Source of the DNA: Chloroflexota bacterium
Lineage (GTDB): Bacteria > Chloroflexota > Dormibacteria > CF-121
Direction: 5' to 3'
Assembly (NCBI GenBank): GCA_005880605.1
Contig: VBIS01000107.1
Coordinates: 1 to 18,730, forward strand
Length of the DNA stretch: 18,730 bases
In this document: one piece after another, positions 12,229 through 18,730 of the stretch
Layout: every line of letters begins with the position of its first letter
Numbering within the stretch: position 1 is the stretch's first letter
Position numbers and translations under genes: made by a program
Notes under the pieces: model-generated
Told to the model about the DNA's origin: nothing
Seen by the model: the letters and a program-made list of their open reading frames with translations, nothing else
Database searches by the model: none

Positions 12229-13779
12229 GTGGCAAAGACGGCATCCCTGAGCAAGGGCCAGCGGCGCGTCCAGCGCGCCCTCGAGGTGGCCCCCGGAGCG
12301 CTTACCTGGACCATCCTGATCGCCCCCGTGGTGGCCTCCTTCGTCTTCGCGCCCTACATCGCGCTGGCGATCTTCGTGATCGACATCTATTGGTTCATCC
12401 GGACGGGCACGGTCGTGGTCGGGATCCGGCGCACCTACCGGCAGATGAAACGCGAGATGCAGGAGGATTGGTGGCAGCGCTGTCTGGCGCTCGCCCTCGG
12501 GCCCGGCACCCTCGATCCGCATCGCATCGTCCATGCCGTCCTGATCCCCACCTACACCGAGCCCTACGAGATCCTGCGAGAAACGGTCCGGGCGATCGCC
12601 GATGCGGAGTACCCCACCGAGAACAAGGTGGTGGCGGTCATCACCCGCGAGAGCGACCGTCTCGGCTGGGAAAACGTCCGCCACCTGCAGGAGGAATTCG
12701 GCGGCCGGCTACGCGCCTTCTTCCATATCAAGGACCCGCTCCTCCCCGGCATCGTGGTGGGCAAGTCAGCCGCTATGGCCTACGGCGGACCGGTGCTCCG
12801 ACGGGAGCTCGATGCCATGGGCCTTGACCCCAGGGATGTGATCGTCACCGACCTCGATTCGGATTTCCGCGTGCACCGCCAGTACTTCGCCTACGTCACC
12901 CACCGCTATGTCCAGGAGCCCAAGCGCCTCGACTGCCTGTTCCAGCCGATCCCGATGTTTCACAACAACCTCTGGCGGGTGCCGTTTGCCGTGCGCATCA
13001 TGGCCAGCGCCTGCACCCAATGGCAGATGTTCCTCTCCTCACGCCCCGACCGCCTGGTCGCCTTCAGCAGCTACTCGATGTCGCTGGACCTGGTGATCAG
13101 GGCCGATTACTGGGACGCCGACGTCATTCCCGAAGATTCGCGTTTCTACTGGAAGTCATTCTTTGCCACCAGCGGACAGCTGAAGATAGTCCCGGTTTTC
13201 TTGCCGATTTACGGTGACGCGCCGGAAGCCTCTGACCGCGGGATGCCCTGGGAGCGCGTCAAGACCCACGCCAACCAGTACAACCAGATCAAGCGATGGG
13301 CCTGGGGAGTCAGTGACATTCCGTACGTGACGGTCCGCCTGCTTCGCCATGCAGAGATCCCCCTCTGGCTACGGGCGCGCCGCTACGGCTACATGGTGTT
13401 CAACCACCTGACCTGGACGACGCTGCCGGTGCTGCTCCTCTTCGGGGCGGCGTTGCCTCGCCTGCTGCAGGAGGACTGGAACCTGGCGACGGCCGCCGAC
13501 CGCCTGGCGCTCTACGCCTTCATCCTGATCAACATCGCGTTCCTCAACATCGCCGCGCTGATCCTGGTCGAGCGGCGCATCAATCCGCCGATGCCGCGAA
13601 GCTGGGGGTTCTTCCACCAGATGTGGGCGTACCTGCAGCTGGGCCTCTATCCGATCGTGGGCCTGCTGTTCAGCGTGCTGCCGGCGCTCGAGGCGCAGAC
13701 GCGCCTGATGCTCGGGATGTATCTCGAGTACAAGGTGACGGAAAAGGTCGCGGAAGGCCCGCTGCAAGGCACCGCCTAG
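12229..13779 (+). CDS. Membrane-bound family 2 glycosyltransferase
   Basis: A 516-residue processive-type GT2 enzyme. Two N-terminal helices (about 24-60) precede the catalytic domain that opens with VLIPTYTEPYEIL (104-116). The nucleotide-sugar/metal site is DLDSD (208-212), the acceptor acid is in PEDSRFYW (301-308, Glu302/Asp303), and QIKRWAWG (353-360) is the QxxRW motif. C-terminal helices lie at about 388-410, 426-447 and 465-486. Such enzymes polymerise or add sugars at the membrane and may export a glycan; the sugar is unknown. GTG 12229 has AGGA a few nt upstream and a promoter at 12162-12190. The double-hotdog gene follows after 6 nt. The flippase at 16452 could be part of the same surface-glycan process, though it is not adjacent. 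Confidence 0.88.
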   Translation: MAKTASLSKGQRRVQRALEVAPGALTWTILIAPVVASFVFAPYIALAIFVIDIYWFIRTGTVVVGIRRTYRQMKREMQEDWWQRCLALALGPGTLDPHRIVHAVLIPTYTEPYEILRETVRAIADAEYPTENKVVAVITRESDRLGWENVRHLQEEFGGRLRAFFHIKDPLLPGIVVGKSAAMAYGGPVLRRELDAMGLDPRDVIVTDLDSDFRVHRQYFAYVTHRYVQEPKRLDCLFQPIPMFHNNLWRVPFAVRIMASACTQWQMFLSSRPDRLVAFSSYSMSLDLVIRADYWDADVIPEDSRFYWKSFFATSGQLKIVPVFLPIYGDAPEASDRGMPWERVKTHANQYNQIKRWAWGVSDIPYVTVRLLRHAEIPLWLRARRYGYMVFNHLTWTTLPVLLLFGAALPRLLQEDWNLATAADRLALYAFILINIAFLNIAALILVERRINPPMPRSWGFFHQMWAYLQLGLYPIVGLLFSVLPALEAQTRLMLGMYLEYKVTEKVAEGPLQGTA

Positions 13780-13785
13780 ACACGC

Positions 13786-14892
13786 ATGCCTGAGAGTGCG
13801 CCCGCAACCGCGCTGCCTTTTATCAGTCGTGAGCCTGCGCGCGGGGCCCAGTGGGATTCCACGGCGCTCCAGATGAGCGGGCTTGAAATCATGCGGGCGC
13901 AGTTGGAAGGTCGCCTCCCCGAGCCACCGATCACCGTGCTGACGGGACTGCGCGTCAGCGATGTCAGCCTTGGGAAAACCACGTTCGCCATGCCGGCCAG
14001 TCCCTGGTGGCAAACCGGCGCCGGCGTCTTCCTGGCGGGGACGCTGGCGTTCGTTGCCGACGCGCCCCTGGGCTGCGCCATCCTTACCGGCGCGCCCGCG
14101 GGTGTCGGATTGGCGACCTCTGAACTGTCCATCAGCTTTCTGCGACCCGGCACCATCCGCAGCCAGGTGCTTATCGGGCGCGGCAGTATCATCCACGCGA
14201 CCCGATCGCTGGGGCTGTCCGAGGCGTACGTCGAGGACGGGCGGGGCCGCCTCCTGGCCCATGCGACATCCCGGTGCGTGCTCGCCCCGATCCCGCCGAT
14301 GGCTCCTGATCGGCTCACCCCCGAGCGCCCATCCGTTGCGTCGTCCTCGGACCCCGCCCCCTATCTGATGCCAGCAGAAGGCGAGGTCGAGGGGCAGGGG
14401 TTCTGGGATTCGACCCCCGGCATCGAGGTCATGCGTCGCTATGTCAGCGGAGGCTTCGTGCCACCGGTCTTCCGTTTCTTCGGGATGCGCGGCGTCGCCG
14501 TATCGGATGGCGAGATGACGATCGCGATGCCCGCGTCGCCCTGGCTCACTACCGCCCTCGGCGTGATCTACGGCGGCGCCCTCGCCCTCCTGGCCGATGC
14601 CGCGATCACGACAGCGACGGCCACCACCCTCCCGCCGGCCACGGCGTTTTCGCCACTCGACCTGAAAGTCAATTTTCTGCGACCCGTGGTCCCCCATCGG
14701 GGCGAGCTGACGGCCCGTGCCCGTGTGGTGCATCGTGGGCGAACGATCGCGGTGGTGACGTGCGAGATCATCAACGCCGAGCGGAAGACCGTCGCGATGG
14801 CGACCGCCTCGGTGCTGATCCTTCCCGGGCGGCCATGGGATCGACCGGTTTACGTCGAAGACGAGGTGACCTCGACGGCCGCGTCGCCCTAG
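13786..14892 (+). CDS. Tandem double-hotdog (PaaI-like thioesterase) protein
   Basis: A 368-residue protein made of two hotdog domains, about residues 30-168 and 207-346. The copies are plainly duplicated: both have AMPASPW (68-74, 247-253), a helix with AGTLAFVADA or GGALALLADA (84-93, 263-272), and a FLRP strand (118-121, 297-300). PaaI-like enzymes hydrolyse acyl-CoA thioesters; the second copy keeps a GVIYGGALALLAD helix close to the usual GxxHGG...D pattern but with Tyr for His, while the first is further diverged. One half may be structural. It starts 6 nt after the glycosyltransferase stop and has no own promoter visible, so it is likely co-transcribed. Substrate unknown. The 52 bp after it (14893-14944) hold nothing recognisable. 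Confidence 0.83.
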   Translation: MPESAPATALPFISREPARGAQWDSTALQMSGLEIMRAQLEGRLPEPPITVLTGLRVSDVSLGKTTFAMPASPWWQTGAGVFLAGTLAFVADAPLGCAILTGAPAGVGLATSELSISFLRPGTIRSQVLIGRGSIIHATRSLGLSEAYVEDGRGRLLAHATSRCVLAPIPPMAPDRLTPERPSVASSSDPAPYLMPAEGEVEGQGFWDSTPGIEVMRRYVSGGFVPPVFRFFGMRGVAVSDGEMTIAMPASPWLTTALGVIYGGALALLADAAITTATATTLPPATAFSPLDLKVNFLRPVVPHRGELTARARVVHRGRTIAVVTCEIINAERKTVAMATASVLILPGRPWDRPVYVEDEVTSTAASP

Positions 14893-14944
14893 GCGACCTG
14901 GTCGGCCGCCAGCGTCAGGGCCCGATGAGCTGCCGGAAACCGCG

Positions 14945-15943
14945 CTAGCGTAGGCCGACTGCTTGCTGGACTCGCTGGAGGGTTTGGTTCGCGATCGGCG
15001 CCAGCCGGTCGGCCGCCTGGCGAAGGTGCTGGATCAGAGCGGCGTCGTCGGACCGGATCTCGCGATACCGGTGCTGGATCGGCGTGAGCACCTCGATGAC
15101 GGCGTCGGCGACCGCACTCTTGAGCACGCTGTATGGCTTGCCGGCGAACTCGCGCTCGACGGCCGGCCAATCCTGATCCTTGATCGTCCGATAGATCTCC
15201 AGAAGGTTGCGGACGCCTGCGCCAGCCGGGAACGTCACGGCCGGCTGAGCATCCGTCTGCGCGCGAGCCAGCTTCTTTCGGATGACGTCGGGCGCATCCA
15301 GCATGAAGATGGCGTGACCGGCGTTGTCGCGAGCAATGCTCTTACTCATCTTCTTCTCCGGATCGTCGAGCCCCTTGATCTCGGCGCCGGCTTTCTCGAT
15401 CAGCGGCTCGGGAATGACCAGGAGGTTGCCGAATCGTTGGTTCATCCGTTGCCCGATGTCGCGCGTGTACTCGAGGTGCTGCCGTTGGTCCTCCCCAACC
15501 GGTACGTACTTGGCGCCGTAGAGCATGATGTCGGCGGCCATCAGTGAGGGATAGGTGAGCACGCCCGCCCCGATCCGCTCGCTCCCGTGCCGGGCCGTTC
15601 GATCCTTGAATTGAGTCATTCGTTCCAGCCATCCGATCGGGGTGAAGCATTCGAAGATCCAGGCCAGCTCGGCGTGCGCCGGGACGTGCGATTGGACGAA
15701 CAGCGCCTGGTCCTCTTTGATCCCCGCGGCCAGCAAGACGCCGGCAAGTTCGAGCGTGAACTCGCGGAGTTTCGCCGGATCCTGCGGAAGGGTGATGGCG
15801 TGGAGGTCAACGATGCAGAAGATGTTGTCGTAGCGATCCTGGTTGCGCACCCAGTTGCGGATCGCTCCCAGATAGTTCCCGAGGTGCGGGGTGGCATCCG
15901 GCTGGATGCCAGAAAACACACGCGGCTTCCCGCTCGACTGCAT
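14945..15943 (-). CDS. trpS: Tryptophan--tRNA ligase
   Basis: Class I aminoacyl-tRNA synthetase charging tRNA-Trp with tryptophan, cytoplasmic and essential. At 332 residues it has the normal bacterial length. The HIGH-type motif is in SGIQPDATPHLGNYLGA (11-27, PHLGN), and the KMSKS loop appears intact in PEKKMSKSIA. Other family blocks are FCIVDLHAIT, GWLERMTQFKD, LTYPSLMAADIMLY and VPVGEDQRQHLE. ATG 15943 is preceded after 6 nt by TAACAT, so the transcript appears leaderless, and trpS has its own promoter even though a gene on the same strand ends 23 bp upstream. Confidence 0.96.
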   Translation of the reverse strand: MQSSGKPRVFSGIQPDATPHLGNYLGAIRNWVRNQDRYDNIFCIVDLHAITLPQDPAKLREFTLELAGVLLAAGIKEDQALFVQSHVPAHAELAWIFECFTPIGWLERMTQFKDRTARHGSERIGAGVLTYPSLMAADIMLYGAKYVPVGEDQRQHLEYTRDIGQRMNQRFGNLLVIPEPLIEKAGAEIKGLDDPEKKMSKSIARDNAGHAIFMLDAPDVIRKKLARAQTDAQPAVTFPAGAGVRNLLEIYRTIKDQDWPAVEREFAGKPYSVLKSAVADAVIEVLTPIQHRYREIRSDDAALIQHLRQAADRLAPIANQTLQRVQQAVGLR

Positions 15944-15949
15944 CCACAG

Positions 15950-15955
15950 ATGTTA
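15950..15955 (-). promoter_or_regulatory. -10 box of trpS, leaderless layout
   Basis: On the minus strand TAACAT (15955-15950) is followed by 6 nt and ATG 15943. No ribosome-binding site and no good -35 box are present. Confidence 0.45.
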
Positions 15956-15966
15956 AGGAACGCGCG

Positions 15967-16380
15967 CTACAGCAACTGGATGGTGTAGACGAAGTCGGCA
16001 GTGACCGTCTTGCCGGCGGCGACAGCGACCTCGCGGGGGCCACCCAAACCGCCCGCCTGGTCGCCGGGCCCTGAGGCTCGGACGTTGTACGTCCCCGGCT
16101 TCAGGTCGATTCGATAGGAACCGCTCGAGTCCGTGGTGACCGCCTGATCCGATCCCGTCCCTGCCTGCGTAAAGGTCAACGTGACCCCGGCGTACGGATG
16201 CGTCGGGCAGCTGGTCTGCCCTGGCCGGTAGGCGCCCCCACAGGCACGGAGCTGGACGTGGCCCGTGACCGTGCCCGTGGATGGCCCGAACAATGACGGG
16301 GCGGCGCCGCAACCGGCGAGAACCGCGGCAAGCAGGCAGGCGATCAGCACGCGTGCAAACATCCCATCTATAAGACGCAT
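15967..16380 (-). CDS. Small lipoprotein with carboxypeptidase-regulatory-like (beta-sandwich) domain
   Basis: The predicted product is a secreted lipoprotein. A hydrophobic leader with lipobox LAGC (FARVLIACLLAAVLAGCGAA) follows the start, so the cysteine would be acylated. The mature part resembles a carboxypeptidase-regulatory/CNA-B-like beta-sandwich: GTVTGHVQLRACGG, YAGVTLTFTQAG, TTDSSGSYRIDLKPGTYNV and VAVAAGKTVTADFVY. Such domains occur as structural modules on surface proteins. Start choice is uncertain: ATG 16380 gives 137 residues, ATG 16362 gives 131 with a shorter leader; the ATG further out at 16437 would overlap the divergent flippase promoter. It is divergent from the flippase gene. 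Confidence 0.78.
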   Translation of the reverse strand: MRLIDGMFARVLIACLLAAVLAGCGAAPSLFGPSTGTVTGHVQLRACGGAYRPGQTSCPTHPYAGVTLTFTQAGTGSDQAVTTDSSGSYRIDLKPGTYNVRASGPGDQAGGLGGPREVAVAAGKTVTADFVYTIQLL

Positions 16381-16438
16381 GATCCGGTCGAAAGGTTCCG
16401 GCCAAGGCGCCGAGAGAGAATTAGGCCCCGAACTCAAC

Positions 16439-16444
16439 TAGAAT
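16439..16444 (+). promoter_or_regulatory. -10 box of the flippase gene, leaderless layout
   Basis: TAGAAT (one change from TATAAT) lies 7 nt before GTG 16452; no ribosome-binding site intervenes. The -35 region is unremarkable. Confidence 0.5.
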
Positions 16445-16451
16445 CCGCGCC

Positions 16452-17876
16452 GTGACCGAGCGCCTGGCCTCCCGCACTCTCCGCAACAGCGTGCTCGTGG
16501 TCGGGGCGCGGGCCCTGGCCAAACTGGCGGTCTTCATCGTCGTGGTGTTGCTCTGGCGCCATCTTGGTGCCGACAACTATGGCCGGTTCGCCACCATGAT
16601 CGTCTACGTCACGCTGGTCGGGGTCGTCGCCGACCTCGGGTTGCAAACGGTATTCATCCGTGACACATCTCGAGACACCAGCGCGTTTGCTCGTTACCTG
16701 GCGAACCTGTTGAGTGCGCGGCTCCTGCTCTCGCTGCTCGCGCTCGTGATCCTGGCAGCGGCCTTGCGCCTGCTGAGCCCGGCCTTGTTTCCCTATACCC
16801 TGGCCGCCTTTGCCCTCCTGCTGACGACCAGCTACTCGAGCTTGCTTCGCGCCGTCTTCTACATCCGGGGGCGGCTGGGTTACGAGGCGATCGCCATCGT
16901 GGCCGAGTCGATCGTGCTGCTGGCGTTGACCCTCATCGCCATCAACCGCCGCGCGACCTGGGACGCCTTCCTGTGGGTCTACACGATCAGCTACCTGGTT
17001 ACCTGTCTATTTGCATACGCGGTGTTGCGCTGGCGTTGGCATGAGCCGGTCGGCGTCCGGCTCGAGCCGGTGTTCGTCCGTCGGCTGCTGCTGGCCGGGT
17101 TGCCGCTCGCCCTCGGTTTCACCATCACCACGGTCTACGCTCAGCTCGACATCGTGCTCCTCCAGCTCTTCAAGAATTTCCAGATGGTCGGCTGGTACTC
17201 GGCGGCCAACAAGTACATCGACGCGGTCGCCTGGGTCCCGCAGTCCGCAATGGGCGTCGTCTTTCCCGCGCTCTCGCTCCTCGGGGCGAGTGATCGCCGG
17301 CGCCTTTTGTTTGCCTACGAGAAGTCCTTCAAGATGCTCGCCATCCTGGGCCTGCCATTGGCGGTCGGCCTGGGGGTGATGGCCGCTCCGATCGTCCATT
17401 TCACCCGAGGATTCGAACAATCCATCCCGGCATTGCAGATCCTGTCGCCTTCGGTCGTGCTGCTCTTCGTGAATAACGCTTTCATCTACACCTTGACCGC
17501 CATCAACCGGCAGCTCGATTTCACTCGCCTGGCCCTGTTCACGCTGGCGGTCAACCTGGTTCTCAACCTGGTCTTGATTCCGACATCCGGGTATCTCGGC
17601 GCCGCGGCCGCCTCGACGATCACCGAGGCGGCGCTGTTCGCGGGCGGCTGGTGGATGCTTCGCCGGCAGCGCCTGCCGCTCTCGGTCATCGGCAGCAGCG
17701 GCCGCGTCATCGCCAGCGCGTCGGTCATGGGGGTTGCGGTTTACCTGATTCGATCCTGGCCCCTTGCGCTTGTGATCATCGCCGGCGCGGCTGTCTACAT
17801 CGCGGCTCTCCTGGCCCTGCGGACGTTCGATGCCGAGGAGTGGTCGATCGTCCGCTCCGGCCTCAAGGCCCGCTAG
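16452..17876 (+). CDS. Oligosaccharide flippase (Wzx/MurJ-like MOP superfamily)
   Basis: A 474-residue polytopic protein of about 12-14 helices with the polysaccharide-export flippase pattern: a basic N-terminus (TERLASRTLRNS), VVVLLWRHLGADNYGRFA, the loop LGLQTVFIRD, and a central TTVYAQLDIVLLQLFKN segment in which the positively charged or polar residues line the substrate cavity. FNxALxL-like YxxA-NKYIDAVAWVPQ follows the seventh helix. It would move a lipid-linked glycan across the membrane; the substrate cannot be told. The start is GTG 16452, 7 nt after a TAGAAT box, so probably leaderless. The last 14 bp overlap the convergent secreted-protein gene. The neighbouring lipoprotein is divergent. 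Confidence 0.88.
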   Translation: MTERLASRTLRNSVLVVGARALAKLAVFIVVVLLWRHLGADNYGRFATMIVYVTLVGVVADLGLQTVFIRDTSRDTSAFARYLANLLSARLLLSLLALVILAAALRLLSPALFPYTLAAFALLLTTSYSSLLRAVFYIRGRLGYEAIAIVAESIVLLALTLIAINRRATWDAFLWVYTISYLVTCLFAYAVLRWRWHEPVGVRLEPVFVRRLLLAGLPLALGFTITTVYAQLDIVLLQLFKNFQMVGWYSAANKYIDAVAWVPQSAMGVVFPALSLLGASDRRRLLFAYEKSFKMLAILGLPLAVGLGVMAAPIVHFTRGFEQSIPALQILSPSVVLLFVNNAFIYTLTAINRQLDFTRLALFTLAVNLVLNLVLIPTSGYLGAAAASTITEAALFAGGWWMLRRQRLPLSVIGSSGRVIASASVMGVAVYLIRSWPLALVIIAGAAVYIAALLALRTFDAEEWSIVRSGLKAR

Positions 17877-18372
17877 GCAGTCGCCGCAGCCAGCTGACGA
17901 CGTTGACGCGGTAGTGCGTCGTTATCCAGTCGACCGTCGCGTCGTCAGCCACCACCACGAGCACGCCGACGGTCGCGCGGTCGCACCCGGCCGACTCGAG
18001 GACATCGACCCCGCGGCTTTGCAGGGCGTCGATCACCTCGATCTGGCGTGGCGTCGAGTCGGGCTCGGGTTGCGCACTGAAGTCCTGCGTGCAGAGCGGC
18101 GGCAGCCCTGGCGGCGTCTGCGCGACCTGTGGTGCTTCTGTCAGCGTCAGCGCCTGACCATCCCAGGTCCCAACCAGTCGCATCGGCTGCGACCACGGCG
18201 ATCCGTGATCACCGCCACCGTCCCGCCCTCCAGTGGCCAGCAGGGGAGCATTGAGCTCATACCTGATCGCGGCCGGGCCACTGCTGCCGGCACCAAGCAC
18301 GCCGAGCGCAGCCGCGAGGAGGCCGAAACCGAGGCTTGCCACAGCCGTCCGAGCGCCCAGCCGTCGCGTCAC
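17863..18372 (-). CDS. Secreted or membrane-anchored hypothetical protein
   Basis: The frame encodes 169 residues. The N-terminus looks like a signal peptide or anchor: RR near the start, then a hydrophobic run (TAVASLGFGLLAAALGVLGAG). The exported part has MRLVGTWDGQALTLTEAP, two cysteines (PLCTQDF and SAGCDRA, possibly a disulfide pair), and a C-terminal VGVLVVVADDATVDWITTHY. The gene overlaps the flippase by 14 bp. Its GTG start at 18372 lacks a clear ribosome-binding site, and start choice is uncertain. I do not recognise the family; it is kept because the composition is protein-like with a plausible signal peptide and no better frame covers this ~490-bp stretch. Confidence 0.6.
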   Translation of the reverse strand: MTRRLGARTAVASLGFGLLAAALGVLGAGSSGPAAIRYELNAPLLATGGRDGGGDHGSPWSQPMRLVGTWDGQALTLTEAPQVAQTPPGLPPLCTQDFSAQPEPDSTPRQIEVIDALQSRGVDVLESAGCDRATVGVLVVVADDATVDWITTHYRVNVVSWLRRLPSGP

Positions 18373-18424
18373 TGATAGAACAACGCCAAACTGGCCGTCT
18401 GCCGTCAGGCGGCTGGGGGTTACC

Positions 18425-18430
18425 TAAACT
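18425..18430 (+). promoter_or_regulatory. -10 box of apt, leaderless layout
   Basis: TAAACT lies 6 nt before GTG 18437. A weak -35-like CCGTCA (18402-18407) is 17 bp upstream. Confidence 0.45.
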
Positions 18431-18436
18431 ACACGC

Positions 18437-18730
18437 GTGCCGGATGATGGTGCGGTGGTGCGCGCGCTCGCGGAGAAGATCCGCGACGTACCCAACTTCC
18501 CCAAAGAGGGCATCCTCTTCAAGGACATCACGACGCTGCTGCAGGATGCCGGCGCCTTCCGCCAGGCGGTCGACATCATGGCGGAGACCTACCGTGGCAA
18601 GGCCGTGGAACTGGTGGTGGGAGTCGAGTCGCGCGGCTTCATCTTCGGTGGGGCGCTCGCCTACTTGCTGAACGCCGGCTTCGTTCCCGTCCGCAAGGAA
18701 GGCAAGCTCCCGGGGCAGAAGCTCTCTGAG
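18437..18730 (+). CDS. apt: Adenine phosphoribosyltransferase (3' truncated by window)
   Basis: Purine-salvage enzyme forming AMP from adenine and PRPP. The first 98 residues are present and the frame is open to the window end. Family blocks are IRDVPNFPKEGILFKDITTLL near the start, then VGVESRGFIFGGALAYLLNAGF and VPVRKEGKLPG. The PRPP-binding loop (VxxxDDxxATGGT) lies beyond the window. The start is GTG 18437, 6 nt after a TAAACT box and with no ribosome-binding site, so initiation is likely leaderless. An in-frame GTG lies a few codons further in, but the first is favoured by promoter position. The gene is divergent from the secreted hypothetical. Confidence 0.94.
   Translation, partial: MPDDGAVVRALAEKIRDVPNFPKEGILFKDITTLLQDAGAFRQAVDIMAETYRGKAVELVVGVESRGFIFGGALAYLLNAGFVPVRKEGKLPGQKLSE

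Noticed and set aside
13369..14733. Long minus-strand open frame (454 codons) opposite glycosyltransferase and hotdog genes
   Set aside because: Spans two real genes on the other strand and is rich in Arg/Gly/His typical of GC-rich shadow frames.

Overview
This is a GC-rich (roughly 65%) bacterial chromosomal window, densely coding, with 20 protein genes plus one doubtful small one and two tRNA genes. No transposase, integrase, phage gene, CRISPR array or rRNA was seen. Many genes start with GTG or TTG, several seem to be leaderless, and none of the proteins is decisive for taxonomy. The style fits a soil Chloroflexota/Dormibacterota- or Actinobacteria-like organism, but that is inference from codon use and gene layout, not a phylogenetic result.

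Region 1 (1-5022) is metabolic and reads as a betaine / N-methylated-amine utilisation locus. It holds the 3' part of an OpuCA-type ABC ATPase, a convergent PhnD-like binding protein without a signal peptide, and a divergent tightly packed set: cupin, monomeric-sarcosine-oxidase-like flavoenzyme and betaine-homocysteine methyltransferase. Two small paralogous membrane proteins follow. The cupin promoter is overlapped by three copies of a 7-bp element arranged as inverted repeats, a strong operator candidate. A plausible flow is import of betaine, transfer of one methyl group to homocysteine, and oxidative demethylation of the dimethylglycine or sarcosine that results.

Region 2 (5023-9447) is mixed housekeeping: Ku (non-homologous end joining), an EamA-type transporter, a 36-residue membrane peptide, a small four-cysteine protein, back-to-back tRNA-Pro(CGG) and tRNA-Arg(CCT), a nitrobindin-like protein, an SDR dehydrogenase and a DUF1684 protein. 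The nitrobindin and SDR genes collide tail to tail, each reading over 200 bp into the other. Ku carries a palindromic repeat inside its 5' coding end.

Region 3 (9448-14892) has a UPF1-like superfamily 1 helicase with a zinc ribbon and a long basic/proline-rich tail. It is divergent from a membrane GT2 glycosyltransferase and a double-hotdog protein.

Region 4 (14893-18730) has trpS, a small lipoprotein with a carboxypeptidase-regulatory-like fold, a polysaccharide flippase, a secreted protein of unknown function and the 5' part of apt.

A recurring architectural signal is a TANNNT -10 box placed 6-7 nt before the start codon (six genes), which points to leaderless transcripts. I saw no convincing novel defence or mobile system. 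The best leads are the operator-controlled betaine cluster, the nitrobindin/SDR collision and the repeat inside ku.
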